From contig CAMOZF010000155.1 of NCBI GenBank assembly GCA_946630765.1, positions 1 through 5,143 of the forward strand: a DNA stretch of 5,143 nucleotides. The letters are read 5' to 3'. The position numbers and the translations under genes are program-made. This DNA comes from an uncultured Lachnospiraceae bacterium. GTDB taxonomy: Bacteria > Bacillota_A > Clostridia > Lachnospirales > Lachnospiraceae. Under the pieces are notes generated by a model, which saw nothing but the letters and a program-made list of their open reading frames with translations, was not told the DNA's origin and searched no databases. Positions 4,715 to 5,143 of this stretch are shown here, in pieces. How positions within the stretch are numbered: position 1 is the first letter of the stretch; each line of letters begins with the position of its first letter.

Positions 4715-5143
4715 ATGATTCAGAACTTTATCTACAACACTCCGACCCGTGTCGTTTTCGGCGCGGACTCCGTGAAGTCCGTCGGCACGCTTGCGAAAGA
4801 ATTCGGCGCGACGAAAGTGCTGCTGCACTACGGCAGCGAACGCGTGCAGAAAAACGGTCTGATGCAGACCATCCGGGAAGCACTTGATCAGGAAGGCATC
4901 GCACATGTCGAACTCGGCGGTGTCGTCCCGAACCCGCGACTTTCGAAGGTCTACGAAGGCATCGCGCTTGCAGAGAAGGAAGACGTCGACTTCCTGATCG
5001 CAGTCGGCGGCGGCTCGGTCGTCGACTCCCTGAAAGCGATCGGCTACGGACTTGCAAACGGCGGGGACGTCTGGGATTTCTATGACTTCAAACGGAAACC
5101 CGCAGCCTGCCTGCCGCTCGGCGTCGCCCTTACGATCTCTGCC
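4715..5143 (+). CDS. Iron-containing alcohol dehydrogenase (butanol-dehydrogenase type), 3' end outside window
   Basis: The first 143 residues of a group III metal-dependent alcohol dehydrogenase are present; full-length members run to about 380-400. These cytoplasmic enzymes interconvert aldehydes and alcohols with NAD(P)H and use Fe2+ or Zn2+. The start 'MIQNFIYNTPTRVVFG' is typical of the BdhA/YqhD/YugJ branch, followed by 'ATKVLLHYGSERVQKNGL', 'VELGGVVPNPRLSKVYEGI' and the dinucleotide-binding motif 'FLIAVGGGSVVDSLKAIGYG' (about 93-112). The visible part ends at 'LPLGVALTISA', just where the family continues into its TGSE motif; the metal-binding Asp and His residues lie beyond the window. 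AAAGGAG (4701-4707) sits seven bases before the ATG. Third positions are strongly C-rich (Val mostly GTC, Gly mostly GGC), unlike the DUF1801 gene, as in highly expressed genes. It has its own promoter. The physiological substrate, butanol, ethanol or a detoxified aldehyde, cannot be told from this fragment. Confidence 0.92.
   Translation, partial: MIQNFIYNTPTRVVFGADSVKSVGTLAKEFGATKVLLHYGSERVQKNGLMQTIREALDQEGIAHVELGGVVPNPRLSKVYEGIALAEKEDVDFLIAVGGGSVVDSLKAIGYGLANGGDVWDFYDFKRKPAACLPLGVALTISA

Overview
The window looks like chromosomal DNA of a Gram-positive anaerobe of the Clostridia, most likely a Lachnospiraceae-type gut or rumen bacterium. The grounds are strong AAGGAG-type ribosome binding sites, sigma-A promoters with extended -10 elements, U-tract terminators, mid-range base composition, and a mix of intracellular glycoside hydrolases with a butanol-dehydrogenase-type iron alcohol dehydrogenase. 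Genus cannot be read from the sequence.

Layout. Bases 2-391 (+) hold the C-terminal end of a DUF4886 / SGNH-hydrolase-like protein whose N-terminus lies outside the window. A 344-base gap (392-735) has no convincing gene but is rich in regulatory structure: a 15-base imperfect inverted repeat (514-563), an extended -10 promoter (572-600), and overlapping palindromes at the expected transcription start (598-621). This drives a cytoplasmic GH43 beta-xylosidase / alpha-L-arabinofuranosidase (736-2397, +). A DUF1801 / YdhG-like small protein (2394-2774, +) follows, coupled to it by a 4-base ATGA overlap. A hairpin at 2798-2833 separates this operon from a convergent gene on the minus strand and probably terminates both.

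That minus-strand gene (2847-4070) is a GTG-started GH5 enzyme resembling endoglycosylceramidases. It has no signal peptide and lacks the C-terminal beta-sandwich of classical members. Its promoter region (about 4085-4210) faces away from a short plus-strand ORF of unknown function (about 4302-4643), whose 5' end is poorly defined. The window ends inside an iron-containing alcohol dehydrogenase (4715-5143, +, 3' end missing), which has its own near-consensus promoter with a perfect 10-base palindrome between the -35 and -10 boxes.

How the genes may work together. GH43, GH5 and possibly the DUF4886 esterase-like protein fit breakdown of imported plant glycans or glycosides inside the cell, and the alcohol dehydrogenase would serve fermentative redox balance. 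No transporter or regulator gene lies in the window, so substrate and control are inferred from families and site structure only. I saw no mobile element, CRISPR array, tRNA or rRNA. No clearly new system is visible. The best leads are the compact cytoplasmic GH5 enzyme, the GH43-DUF1801 coupling, the orphan ORF and the operator-like palindromes.
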